Shown here: positions 42,741 through 51,510 of the stretch, piece by piece
Layout of the letters: each line of letters starts with the position of its first letter
Position numbering within the stretch: position 1 is the stretch's first letter
NCBI GenBank assembly: GCA_019448385.1
Contig: JAGTXO010000056.1
Span: forward strand, 124,001 to 188,000
Reading direction: 5' to 3'
DNA length: 64,000 nucleotides
From: Diacronema lutheri
Taxonomy: Eukaryota > Haptophyta > Pavlovophyceae > Pavlovales > Pavlovaceae
Translations under genes and position numbers: made by a program
The notes under the pieces: generated by a model
What the model was told of the DNA's origin: nothing
What the model saw: only the letters and a program-made list of their open reading frames with translations
The model's database searches: none

Positions 42741-43517
42741 TCAGTCGGGGAAAGGGATGTTGTCCATCATGTTGTTCGCGCCGCGCGGCACGCGCAGCAC
42801 GAGTCCGTCGAGCTCGGCACGTAGCACGACCTGGCAGCCGAGCCGCGACGTGCTGGTGGGCTCAAACGCGAGGTCTAGCATGTCGCGCTCGTCCTCGTCC
42901 GGCTCGCCCACGCGCGCGAACCACTCGGGCGCGACGACGACGTGGCACGTCGAGCACGCCATCACGCCCGAGCACGCGCACTCGAGCAGCTCGGAGAGCA
43001 CGCGCGCGCCCGGGCCGGCGCCGGCGCCGTGCCGCGCGACGTCAGCAATGGACATGCCCTCGAAGGCCTCCACCTCGAAGCGCGACGGGTCGCGCTCGTC
43101 CACGTCCCAACCGCGCGCGCGCGGCGTGAGCACTCTGAAGCGCACGCGCGCGCGGCCCTCCTCCGCCGCGAGCTGCTGCTCGACCGAGGCGACGAGCGCG
43201 TCGAGGCCACCGTCGTGCCCCACCTCCGGCCGGCCGATCAGGCCGCGCACCGCTCCGAGAAGCGCCTCGCCCGACAAGCGCGAGTCGCGCAGCGCCGCAA
43301 GCACCGCATCGACGACCGCGCCGCGGTGGCCGAGCGCGACGAGCAGCACGTACGCCTTCGCCTCGTGCTTGTCGGCCGGCAACTGTGGCGGCGCCGGCGG
43401 AGCGGGCGTAGCGGAGAAGCTAGCGGCCAACGCGCGGCCGACCGTCGCGGCCGCCGGCAAGGGGACACGCGCGCACGCGGCCCTCCGCACGCACAACCCG
43501 AGCGCACGCAACGCCAT
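42741..43517 (-). CDS. Mitochondrial-type [2Fe-2S] ferredoxin with N-terminal extension
   Basis: One exon, 258 residues. An Arg/Ala-rich presequence (MALRALGLCVRRAACAR) suggests a mitochondrion. The C-terminal half is an adrenodoxin-type ferredoxin: cluster ligands in CSGVMACSTC (C-x5-C-x2-C) with the fourth Cys in TSTSRLGCQV, and DERDMLDLAFEPTSTS between. Such ferredoxins serve Fe-S cluster assembly and haem or steroid enzymes. Between presequence and ferredoxin are about 100 residues of a helical domain (AYVLLVALGHRGAVVDAVL, EEGRARVRFRVL) not usual for the family. Its start is 20 bp from the divergent cryptochrome. Confidence 0.88.
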   Translation of the reverse strand: MALRALGLCVRRAACARVPLPAAATVGRALAASFSATPAPPAPPQLPADKHEAKAYVLLVALGHRGAVVDAVLAALRDSRLSGEALLGAVRGLIGRPEVGHDGGLDALVASVEQQLAAEEGRARVRFRVLTPRARGWDVDERDPSRFEVEAFEGMSIADVARHGAGAGPGARVLSELLECACSGVMACSTCHVVVAPEWFARVGEPDEDERDMLDLAFEPTSTSRLGCQVVLRAELDGLVLRVPRGANNMMDNIPFPD

Positions 43518-43537
43518 GCCGGCGCGCGGAGCACACG

Positions 43538-45493
43538 ATGGTGGCGGAGGATGCGCAGCCGGTGCTGGTGTGGTTCCGGCGCGACCTGCGGCTGGCCGAC
43601 CACCGCGCGCTGCACGCGGCGGCTGGATCGGGCGCGCCCGTCGTGCCCGTGTACGTGCACGCGCCGGACGAGGAGGGGCCGTGGCCGCTCGGGGGCGCCG
43701 CGCGCCGCTGGCTGCTGCGCTCGCTCGGCGCGCTGCGCGACGAGTTGCGCTCGCGGCTGCGCTCAGAGCTCGTGCTTCGCGTAGCGGAGCGTGGCGTTGG
43801 CTCGGCATCAGCGCTCGTAGCGCTCGCCATCGAGGTGCGCGCGAGCGCGTGCTACTTCCACCGCGAGTACGAGCCGTGGAGCCTCGAGCGCGACGACGCG
43901 GTGCGCGCGGCGCTCGGCGCGGTCGGCGTCGAGAGCCGCACCTTCGTCGGCGGTGTGCTCAACGAGCCGTGGGCCGTGCGACCGGACGAGCGCCCGCGCG
44001 CCGTGGCCGTCGGCTTCGGCACGTACGCCATGTGGGCGGCCGCCGTCGACGAGGCGAACGACGAGGCGCGCGCGGCCGCTCCGGCGGGCATGGCGCTTGA
44101 ACCGGCGGAAGAGCCGCTCCCCGCACCGAGCGCGCTGCCCGCGCCGCCGGCGGGCTTTCCGGCCTCCGTGCCGCTCGCCAGCTTTGCGCTCGCACCGGCG
44201 CCGCCGAGCGCAACCGCCGCGCCCGCGGGCGACGACGACGCCGACTCTTCCGACGGGCGCGACGCGCGTCGGGCTGGCATTGCCGGTGGCACGTGGGCCG
44301 TCGGCGAGGCCGCCGCGCTCGCCGCGCTCGCTGCCTTCGTCGCCGACGGCCTCGGCTGGTACGCGAGCCGCGAGCGCAACCGCGCTGACCGACCGTGCAG
44401 CACCTCGCGCCTCTCGCCGCACGTACGCGCGGGCGAGCTGAGCCCCCGACAGCTGCTCGCGGCCGCACGCGGGGCCGGCGACGACGCGGCGGCGGGCGCG
44501 CTCTACCGCCGCCTCGCGTGGCGCGACATGGCGTACTGGGCGCTGTGGCGCTTCCCGCCGCCGCGCGCCGCGCTGCTGCGCCGCGCCGGCGCGCGCGACG
44601 GCCAAGCCACGGCGGAGGGCGACACGGGCACGCGTACACTTGGCTGGCTCGAGGGCTTCCGGCCACAGTATGGCGCGGAGGCGTGGGCGGACGACGGTGG
44701 CGAATTGCTGAGCGCGTGGCAGCTCGGGCGCACCGGCTACCCGCTCGTCGACGCGGCGATGCGCGAGCTGCGTCGAACGGGGTGGATGGCCAACTACTTG
44801 CGGCATGTGTGCGCCCAGTTCCTCGTCGAGTACCTGCTCGTCGACTGGCGGCATGGCGCGCGCTGGTTCGCGAGTGCGCTCGTCGACGCGGACACGGCGG
44901 TCAATCTCTTCATGTGGCAGAACGGAGGGCACTGCGGCCTCGACCAGTGGTGCTTCGTGATGCACCCGGTGCGTGCGGCGGCATCGTGCGACCCAGAAGG
45001 CCTATACGTGCGTGCACAATTGCCTGAGCTCGCGCGCCTGCCGGCCGAGTACGCGCATCGCCCGTGGGACGCGCCCGACGACGTGCTCGCGCGCGCGGGC
45101 GTTGCGCTCGGGCCCGGCGGCACGTACCCGCGCCGCATCGTCGTCGACCTTGACGCAGCGCGCGCGCGCACGCACGACGCCGTGCTGCGCGCGCGCGCGC
45201 GCACCTACGGCAGGCTCGTCGGCGCGGGCGGCGTCGACGTTCTCGAGCTCGACGGGCAGCGGCACGCGCTCGTCACGCGCAAGGAGCTCCGAGCGACGGG
45301 GAGCGCCGCGCGCGTCGGAGCGCGCGCCTCCGACGCGCGCGGCGGCGCAGGCGCGGCCTCGGACGGCGCGAGCGCGCAGACCGGACGCGCGGCTCGAGCA
45401 CCGCGCCAGCGCGCGCGCGCGCGATCCGAGACAGCCGCGACGGACGCAGCTGCGGGCAGTGCCCGTGCGCCGGCCGTGCGCGATGGCGTCTGA
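43538..45493 (+). CDS. Cryptochrome/photolyase family protein
   Basis: One exon, 651 residues. The N-terminal antenna domain opens VLVWFRRDLRLADHRAL. The FAD-binding domain has TGYPLVDAAMRELRRTGWM, LVDADTAVNLFMWQNGG and CDPEGLYVRAQLPELARLP followed by HRPWDAP and GGTYPRRIV, the end typical of plant-like and algal cryptochromes. The MWQNGGHCGLDQW stretch replaces the usual WQW-AGTG-D of CPD photolyases. An Ala/Pro-rich insert lies around residues 185-245, and a 75-residue basic tail ends the protein. It binds FAD; whether it repairs DNA or signals light cannot be told from sequence. Confidence 0.87.
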   Translation: MVAEDAQPVLVWFRRDLRLADHRALHAAAGSGAPVVPVYVHAPDEEGPWPLGGAARRWLLRSLGALRDELRSRLRSELVLRVAERGVGSASALVALAIEVRASACYFHREYEPWSLERDDAVRAALGAVGVESRTFVGGVLNEPWAVRPDERPRAVAVGFGTYAMWAAAVDEANDEARAAAPAGMALEPAEEPLPAPSALPAPPAGFPASVPLASFALAPAPPSATAAPAGDDDADSSDGRDARRAGIAGGTWAVGEAAALAALAAFVADGLGWYASRERNRADRPCSTSRLSPHVRAGELSPRQLLAAARGAGDDAAAGALYRRLAWRDMAYWALWRFPPPRAALLRRAGARDGQATAEGDTGTRTLGWLEGFRPQYGAEAWADDGGELLSAWQLGRTGYPLVDAAMRELRRTGWMANYLRHVCAQFLVEYLLVDWRHGARWFASALVDADTAVNLFMWQNGGHCGLDQWCFVMHPVRAAASCDPEGLYVRAQLPELARLPAEYAHRPWDAPDDVLARAGVALGPGGTYPRRIVVDLDAARARTHDAVLRARARTYGRLVGAGGVDVLELDGQRHALVTRKELRATGSAARVGARASDARGGAGAASDGASAQTGRAARAPRQRARARSETAATDAAAGSARAPAVRDGV

Positions 45494-45610
45494 AGAGCCG
45501 GCAACCGGTGAGTCGGTGTTCACTGTGTGACTGTCTGCGAGTCAAAAACTATCCGGACATCCGCACTTTGCGCGCTCAGCAGCGCGCCGCGCTCTCCCCT
45601 CAGCGTCGCC

Positions 45611-46321
45611 ATGTTCGGGATGGCGAACGACTTCACGCACCGCGAGATCATGGATCCGATGTCGGTGATGCACACGGCGCGCCAGTTGGGCTCCGCGTCC
45701 ATCTGCGACGTTGACCTCTCGCAGCCTGTCAGCCTCGGCACGTCGATCATGGCCGTCGAGTTTGACGGCGGCGTCGTGTGCGGCGCCGACTCGCGCACGT
45801 CGACGGGCAGCTACATCGCGAACCGCGTGTCGGACAAGATCACGGCGCTGGACGAGCAGATCTACACGATGCGCTCCGGGTCGGCCGCCGACACGCAGGC
45901 CGTCTCCGACTACGTGCGCTATTACCTCGACATGCACCGCAACCAGACGCAGAAGCCGACCGCTGTCAAGACGGCGGCGAAGCTCGTGTCCATGCTGCTC
46001 TACGAGAACAAGTCGATGCTGATGGGCGAGATGATCGTCGCTGGCTGGGACGCGCACAACGGCGGCCAGGTCTACAAGTGCGCGATGGGTGGGTCGCTCA
46101 TCCGGCGACCGTACTCGACGGGTGGCTCCGGCTCGATCTTCATCGCGGCGCACTGCGAGCACACCTTCCGGCCGGGGATGACGCGCCAGCAGGCGATTGA
46201 CTTCGTGGACAACGCGCTGCGGCTCGCGATGGCGAGCGACGGCTCGTCGGGCGGCTCGGTGCGCAAGGTAGTTATCGATGCGTCGGGCGTCGAGCGCACG
46301 TACACGGGCGGCGTCTTCTGA
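45611..46321 (+). CDS. PSMB6: 20S proteasome subunit beta-1 (PSMB6)
   Basis: One exon, 236 residues from the ATG at 45611. A short propeptide ends at SLG before the catalytic Thr1 in TSIMAVEFDGGVV. Further family signatures are GADSRTSTGSYIANRVSDKI, RSGSAADTQAVSDYV, IVAGWD, GGSGSIFI and SDGSSGG. This is the caspase-like catalytic subunit. The propeptide of about 45 residues is of normal length. Confidence 0.95.
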   Translation: MFGMANDFTHREIMDPMSVMHTARQLGSASICDVDLSQPVSLGTSIMAVEFDGGVVCGADSRTSTGSYIANRVSDKITALDEQIYTMRSGSAADTQAVSDYVRYYLDMHRNQTQKPTAVKTAAKLVSMLLYENKSMLMGEMIVAGWDAHNGGQVYKCAMGGSLIRRPYSTGGSGSIFIAAHCEHTFRPGMTRQQAIDFVDNALRLAMASDGSSGGSVRKVVIDASGVERTYTGGVF

Positions 46322-46681
46322 GCGGCCTCGCGGCGTGCGGCGCGAGCAGTCTGCGGCGATCGCGGCGACGGGGCGTGCGAGACCGGGCGACGAGCGCGCT
46401 GCTCGCGCCGTGCGGGCCGTGTGGCTGCGTCGGACGATGTCTTCGGCTCCTCGGCCCCCGCCCGTTCTTCAGGGGGCTGCTCGCACACGGGACGCGAGCC
46501 CTCGGCGCGCGCGCAACAGCCGCACGAGCCTCGGAAGTGTCGCGCCGCGACCAGTGACTCGTCAGCCGTCAGGTTTGCGGTCTGCTGTGGGCAGCGAGGG
46601 GCCGTCAGGCGGCCCGTCATTGCTCCTCATGCGGACGTGTGAACTACTCGCGTTCGTACGCTCTGAAGTCAGTGTGCCACG
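46322..46681. other. Intergenic region, PSMB6 to RRP45
   Basis: These 360 bp hold the PSMB6 3' flank and RRP45 5' flank. I find no supported gene, repeat or RNA. Confidence 0.5.
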
Positions 46682-47614
46682 ATGCAGCGGCCGACGCACG
46701 AAATCGTCTCGCTCAGCGAGCGCGCCTTCCTCCTCGGCGCGCTCGCGGAGGGCCTGCGCGGTGACGGGCGTGGCGTGCTGGACATGCGGCCGGTGCACAT
46801 CCGGCTTGGCCCGTCGTCGGGCGCGGCGGAGGCGACGCTGGGCGACACGCGCGCGCTCGCGCGAGTGAGCGCCGAGCTCGTGGAACCGTTTGCCGACCGG
46901 CCGACGGAGGGCAGCTTTGCGATGAGCGTCGAGCTGTCGCCGATGGCATCGGGCGCGTTCGAGCCGGGCAGGCCTTCCCCAGAGGCGATCGCGCTGAGCC
47001 GGGTCGTCGAGCGCGCGATCGTCAAGAGCAACGCGATCGACCTCGAGGCGCTGTGCGTCCTGCCCGCGAAGCACGTCTGGGCCGTGCGGTGCGACGTGAC
47101 GGTCGTCGATCACTGCGGCAACCTGCTCGACGTGTGCGCGCTCGCGGCGGCGGCGGCACTTCGACACTTCCGCCGGCCGTACGTCCGCGTGCTGCACAGC
47201 GAGCAGGGCGAGGCGACGAGCGTCGAAGTGTGCGCGGCCGACGTCGAGGAGCCCGAGCACCTCGCGCTCCGGCACATGCCGCTCGCGCTCAGCTTCGCTC
47301 TGATTGCGGAGGACGGTTTCTCGACACCTCTCGCGCTGCTCGACGGGAGCGAGCGCGAGGAGGCGATTGCGAGCGGCTCCCTCTCCGTCGTGCTCAACCA
47401 GCAGGGCGAGCTCTGCGCACTGCACAAGTCGGGAGGGGTGCCCGTCGGCGCCGAGCAGATCCGCGAGTGTGTGCAGGCTGCGCAGCTCAAGTTTCGCGCA
47501 CTGGCCAAGGCGCTCGACGAGGTGCTCAACGAGGCCAAAAAGTCGCTCGCCTCGTCGGCGCCACCGAGCGCGCGAACGGGCGAAGCCGCCACGCGCCAGC
47601 CGCCGAGTCGATGA
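46682..47614 (+). CDS. EXOSC9: Exosome complex RNase-PH-type subunit RRP45 (EXOSC9)
   Basis: One exon, 310 residues. The RNase PH fold shows DGRGVLDMRPVHIRLG, LGDTRALARVSAEL, EGSFAMSVELSPMASGAFEPGR, RVVERAIVKSNAIDLEALCV, WAVRCDVTVVDHCGNLLD and AAALRHFRRPYV. The SPMA and HFRRP motifs place it with RRP45 rather than RRP42, RRP43 or RRP46. It is a non-catalytic ring subunit of the nuclear and cytoplasmic exosome. Confidence 0.92.
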   Translation: MQRPTHEIVSLSERAFLLGALAEGLRGDGRGVLDMRPVHIRLGPSSGAAEATLGDTRALARVSAELVEPFADRPTEGSFAMSVELSPMASGAFEPGRPSPEAIALSRVVERAIVKSNAIDLEALCVLPAKHVWAVRCDVTVVDHCGNLLDVCALAAAAALRHFRRPYVRVLHSEQGEATSVEVCAADVEEPEHLALRHMPLALSFALIAEDGFSTPLALLDGSEREEAIASGSLSVVLNQQGELCALHKSGGVPVGAEQIRECVQAAQLKFRALAKALDEVLNEAKKSLASSAPPSARTGEAATRQPPSR

Positions 47615-47781
47615 CGCTGGTGTTGCGCGGCTGCGCCGACTGCCCGACCGCTGGTGTTGCGCGGCTGCGCCGACTGCCCGACCACGGTCGCCAGTGGCTC
47701 GGCTCACGAGCGATGGTCAGAGGCGGAGGGTGCCGGACGCATGTCCGAGGCGATGACGGTCGCGGTCTGTCTGGGTCCGTA
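47615..47781. repeat. Convergent 3' region with 34-bp tandem duplication
   Basis: Directly after the RRP45 stop, a unit of about 34 bp (starting CGCTGGTGTTGCGCGGCTGC) is present twice in tandem, about 47618-47685, nearly identical. It probably lies in the 3' UTR. The first copy starts within the last codon and stop region. Confidence 0.7.
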
Positions 47782-49908
47782 TCAATCTAAGCCGCGCAGC
47801 TTGCGGAGCCGAATGACAGCGGCGGCAAGCCGTCGGCGGATGGGCGGCGGCAGCCGGGCGGAAGCCTGGCTCGCCCTGCCCGCCGCCCATTGTCTCGTCG
47901 TGCGCAGCACCGTTCGGAAGCGCGTCCGGCTCGGCGCGTCTGTTCTCTGCTCGCTGTGCGCAAGCACGCGCCGCGCGATCGGCGCCCATTCGCGCGCGAG
48001 CGACCAGCGCACGCCAAGCCGCGCGGCGATGCCCTGCGCGCAGCCGCGCGGGCGAGGGGAGGATACGGAACGCGCGCACTACGAGCTCAGCAAGCGGCGA
48101 AGCGGAGCGCGGTCGCGGCGCGCCGGGCGGCACGCGCGTGTGCGGCGGCGATGGCGGTGGCGGTGACGGTGACGGTGACGGTCGCACCTTGATGAGCACG
48201 GTCGCACGGCCAACAAGGACGAGGTCGCCCGGAAAGGATTGAAGCTCCTTGACAGGCGAGTTTGGCGAGAGCTCGCCCATGTCGTACCCGCCAGGCAGCG
48301 CGTCGACCGACCCGTCGAAAAGCCACATCGCCGTCGCCGCGGGCCCCTCGGGCTTTGCATCTGGCCGCAGCTTGACGCCCAGCTCCAACGCGAGGCGGCC
48401 AATCAGCTCGAGCTCGGCAGGGTCCGTGTCCGACCTGCGATCGGCGAGTGCGACAATCACCTTTGCGAGCGCCTCTCGTGCGCGCCCCGAGATTTGCTTC
48501 ACCTGCCCAAAGTCGATGAGACCAATTGAACCGTCGCGCATCACAAACAGGTTGCCAGCGTGCGGGTCTGCACCCGGCGCGAGCGGCGCGGCGCGGCCAG
48601 AGAGGGCGTCGCGCGCGTGAGGCCGACGCGCGCTCGTGGCCCTCGCAGCGCGCGCGGGGCAGGAAGGGGGTTCCTGGCAGGAAAATCACAAAAACGGCGC
48701 TGCACCGCTGCCCGCCGCCGCCCTGCAGCGCGTGCGCATGCACCTGCGTGGAAGAAGCCCGTCTCGAGGATCGAACGGCCAAACGCATCGGTGAGCGCGC
48801 GCAGCAGCCGGCGGGCGAAGAGGCGCGCCTCGGGGCCGTCGGGATCGACGCCGCGACGCTCCATCTCCGCCTTCGCGCGCGAGAGCGGCACGCCGTCCAT
48901 GTACTCCATCACAAGGCACCGGCGCGTGACGAGCGGCGCAACCGGCCGCGGGATCCGAACCGGCGGCGCGCACGGCTCGCCTTGCGGCGTGCGCTCGAGC
49001 GCGTCGGCTATGCGTTCCATCGCCGTGGCCTCCTTCACAAAGTCGAACTCGTCCGCAAGCTGCTTCTCCAGCTCGGAGAAGACCACGTAGTAATCGACGG
49101 GGATTGACGGCACCGAACGCACGCCCTTTGCGAGCGCCTTGAGGTTTGCAATGTCGCCGAGCAGCTTCGGCTCGATCGCAGGGCGCTGCACCTTGACAGC
49201 GACCTCGCGCCCGCCATACTTTGCGCTCAGCCGCGCGTGGTGCACCTGCGCGATGGACGCCGCGCCGAGCGGCGCGTCGTCAAACCACTCGAAGACATCG
49301 TCGAAGCGCTCATCGCCGGTGAGAAGCTCCTGCTCGATCACCTTGCGGACGAGCGCGGCGGGCATTGGGTCAAAGTCGTCGGTCAGGCCGGAGAGCGCGT
49401 CCGTGTACTGCTTGGGGAAGAGGTCGACGCGCGCGGCAATGATCTGGCCAGTCTTCACGTAGAAGCCTTTGAGCGTCGTGATCGCGTCCTTGAGCGTCGC
49501 CGCGCCCTCGGTATGCGCCTCCTCCCACAGCACCTCGCACTCCTCGGCCTCGAGGCAACGGCCGAGGATGCGCTCGCGCAAGTTGACGGACGCCTGCAGC
49601 CCGAGGTACGAGAAGACGACGGGCAACGCGCGCGACCAGAATGTGGCCGCGCGCAGCAGCCGCTGCGGCGCCGTGAGCGGGCCCGGGTATTCGATCGCCT
49701 CCGCAGCATCCTCCCCCCCGCTCGTCAACGCTGCGAGCGGCGTGACGCCGGCCGGCGCCGCGCCGCTCGCATCCGCCGCGCTCGTCAACGCCGCGCGCCG
49801 CATCGCCTTGATGCGGCCGAGCGCGACGTGGCGCGAGGGCGTGTGGATCGCCATGGCCCTGACCGTCGCGGCGATCGCCAGGATCAGGCACGCGGATCCC
49901 TTCGCCAT
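47782..49908 (-). CDS. ABC1/COQ8-type atypical kinase (ABC1K)
   Basis: Three exons, 49908-48744, 48567-48188 and 48033-47782, both introns GT-AG (176 and 154 bp), give 598 residues. An N-terminal hydrophobic stretch after MAKGSACLILAIAATVRAM suggests plastid or mitochondrial targeting. Key motifs: KTGQIIAARVDLFP (the KxGQ motif), AAPLGAASIAQVHHA (Ala-rich loop), EVAVKVQRP (lysine), CLVMEYMDG, FFHADPHAGNLF (split by intron 1) and GLIDFGQVK. ABC1 kinases regulate quinone and lipid metabolism; algal members are often in plastoglobules. Target not determinable. Confidence 0.9.
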
Positions 49909-50258
49909 GCTCACAGATCTGAAGTCAAATCGAAGGACTGGCAATATTCATGGGGGCCGTCAACCAGGCAGAGTTCGGCCTCGAGGATGCAGTCAGCGGC
50001 GCGACTTCTTGGCGTCCGGAGTTCACGCTCTCTCGCGTGCGGAGCGCGCGCCGCAGCCTCTTTAAATGGCGTGCGCCTCGAATTTGCTCACGACGTGGCC
50101 GCCCATCGGCTCGTCGAGCGAGCCCGCTCTTGCGTCGAGCGAGCCGCTCGATGCTCACGCCGACGGAGACCTCGACCCGCAGACGTCGCCGCCTCGGGGC
50201 TCGCCGCTGAGCCCGCCTCTCCCAACAGCCCGCCTTTCTCGCGTGCGAGCGCGCCGCC
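49909..50258. other. Intergenic region, CWC15 to ABC1K
   Basis: These 350 bp are the 3' flank of CWC15 and the 5' flank of ABC1K, both minus-strand. A short AT-rich motif (TTTAAATGG, near 50060) and repeated GAGCGAGC units near 50115-50150 are visible. No gene is supported. Confidence 0.45.
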
Positions 50259-51225
50259 TCACTTGACGTACTTGTTGAGGAAGCGCCTGTGGAATTCGGT
50301 GCGGAGCGTGTCGTTCACGAACGTAGTCTCTTTCTTCTCCGGCTTGCGCGCCTGGTTGCGGAAGATGACGTCATCGTCCCAGCGGCGCTTGACGGTGAAC
50401 GAAGCCGTGCCCGCGCCAGGCGCCTGCACAAGCGGATTGCCGTGGAGAATCGCCTCCTCGCGCTCGGCGTGCGCAATCTCGTCGCTCTCCGCCGCGGCGC
50501 GCGCCGCCTCTGCCGCCCGTTCGCGTTTGATCCGCTCGAGCTCGCGCATGAGCTCAGCGGTCTCGTCCTCCTCGTCCTCCTCGTCGTCCTCCTCCTCGTC
50601 TGCCCCCTCTTCGTCCTCGCGCGCAGCGGTCGTTCCACCGCGCGCGCCCTCGCGCGACCCGCGAGCAAAGCCCGCGTCCACGTCCGCGTCCGCACCGTCG
50701 CCAGGCTCGGCAGAGCCGCGCGATGCGCCGCGCGACGCGCCCCTCTGCACGAGCGCCACATCGTCCGCGTCAGCGGGGTCCACGAGCGCAGTCAGCGCCG
50801 AGCCGGCAACGAAGGCGTCTGCGGGCGTGGCCGCGCGAGGACGGGCGCAGAGGTCAGGCGCTCGCGAGCGCGGGATATGGAGGGGGTGGTGGCGGAGGGG
50901 GTGTGGCGGTTGGTCGTGCGGCAGTGGGCGCCGCCTCACCGTCGAGCGCAGAGAAATCGAGGATCTGCTCGGCGGACGGGTGCGCGTCAATGCGCGGCGT
51001 TTCGCCCGCCGCGCCTGCGGACGGGTTCCTCTCGCGCTCCTCGAGCTTGCGCTTCAGCTCCTCAGCGGACAGCGGCTCGACCGAGCCGGGCTGGCGATGT
51101 TTCATGGTCTTGTAGCGCGGCAGCGCGCTCGCCGAGACGGCGGTGCGAGGCGCGCCGAACCGCGCGGCCGACCCCGCGTCGGCGCCGCGCGCGGGATTCC
51201 ATGTGGGCCGGTGCGCTGTCGACAT
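50259..51225 (-). CDS. CWC15: Spliceosome component CWC15
   Basis: Two exons, 51225-50940 and 50818-50259, joined by a 121 bp GT-AG intron, give 281 residues. It starts MSTAHRPTWNPARG, matching the family's TTAARPTWxPARG. Next come LKRKLEERER, a long acidic run, and TAELMRELERIKRERAAE. It ends with GNPLV, VKRRWDDDVIFRN and FVNDTLRTEFHRRFLNKYVK, the CWC15 signature. It is a core protein of the Prp19-associated (NTC) spliceosome complex. Confidence 0.95.
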
Positions 51226-51510
51226 GACGGCCCGCGGAAGCCTGTACTCGCGCTGGGGCGCGCGGAGGGCTGGCGCGCGCGGCGCGAGGGAGCATCGCAT
51301 GAGCGCGCGTCAGACGCAGAGGCCGGCGGGCGCGTCGCATGCTGCGCGCGCGACGCAGCACGAAGGAAGGGTGGGAGGGGCGCGGGTGCGCCGACCAGCC
51401 GCGCGTCTGCTTCTCGCTGCCCTTTTTTTTTAATAAGCGTGTGGCAGAAGTTTTGCGTCTGGTTTTTGGCCTCTCGCTCGCGCCCGGACGTCAACGGCGC
51501 GCGACGCGCG

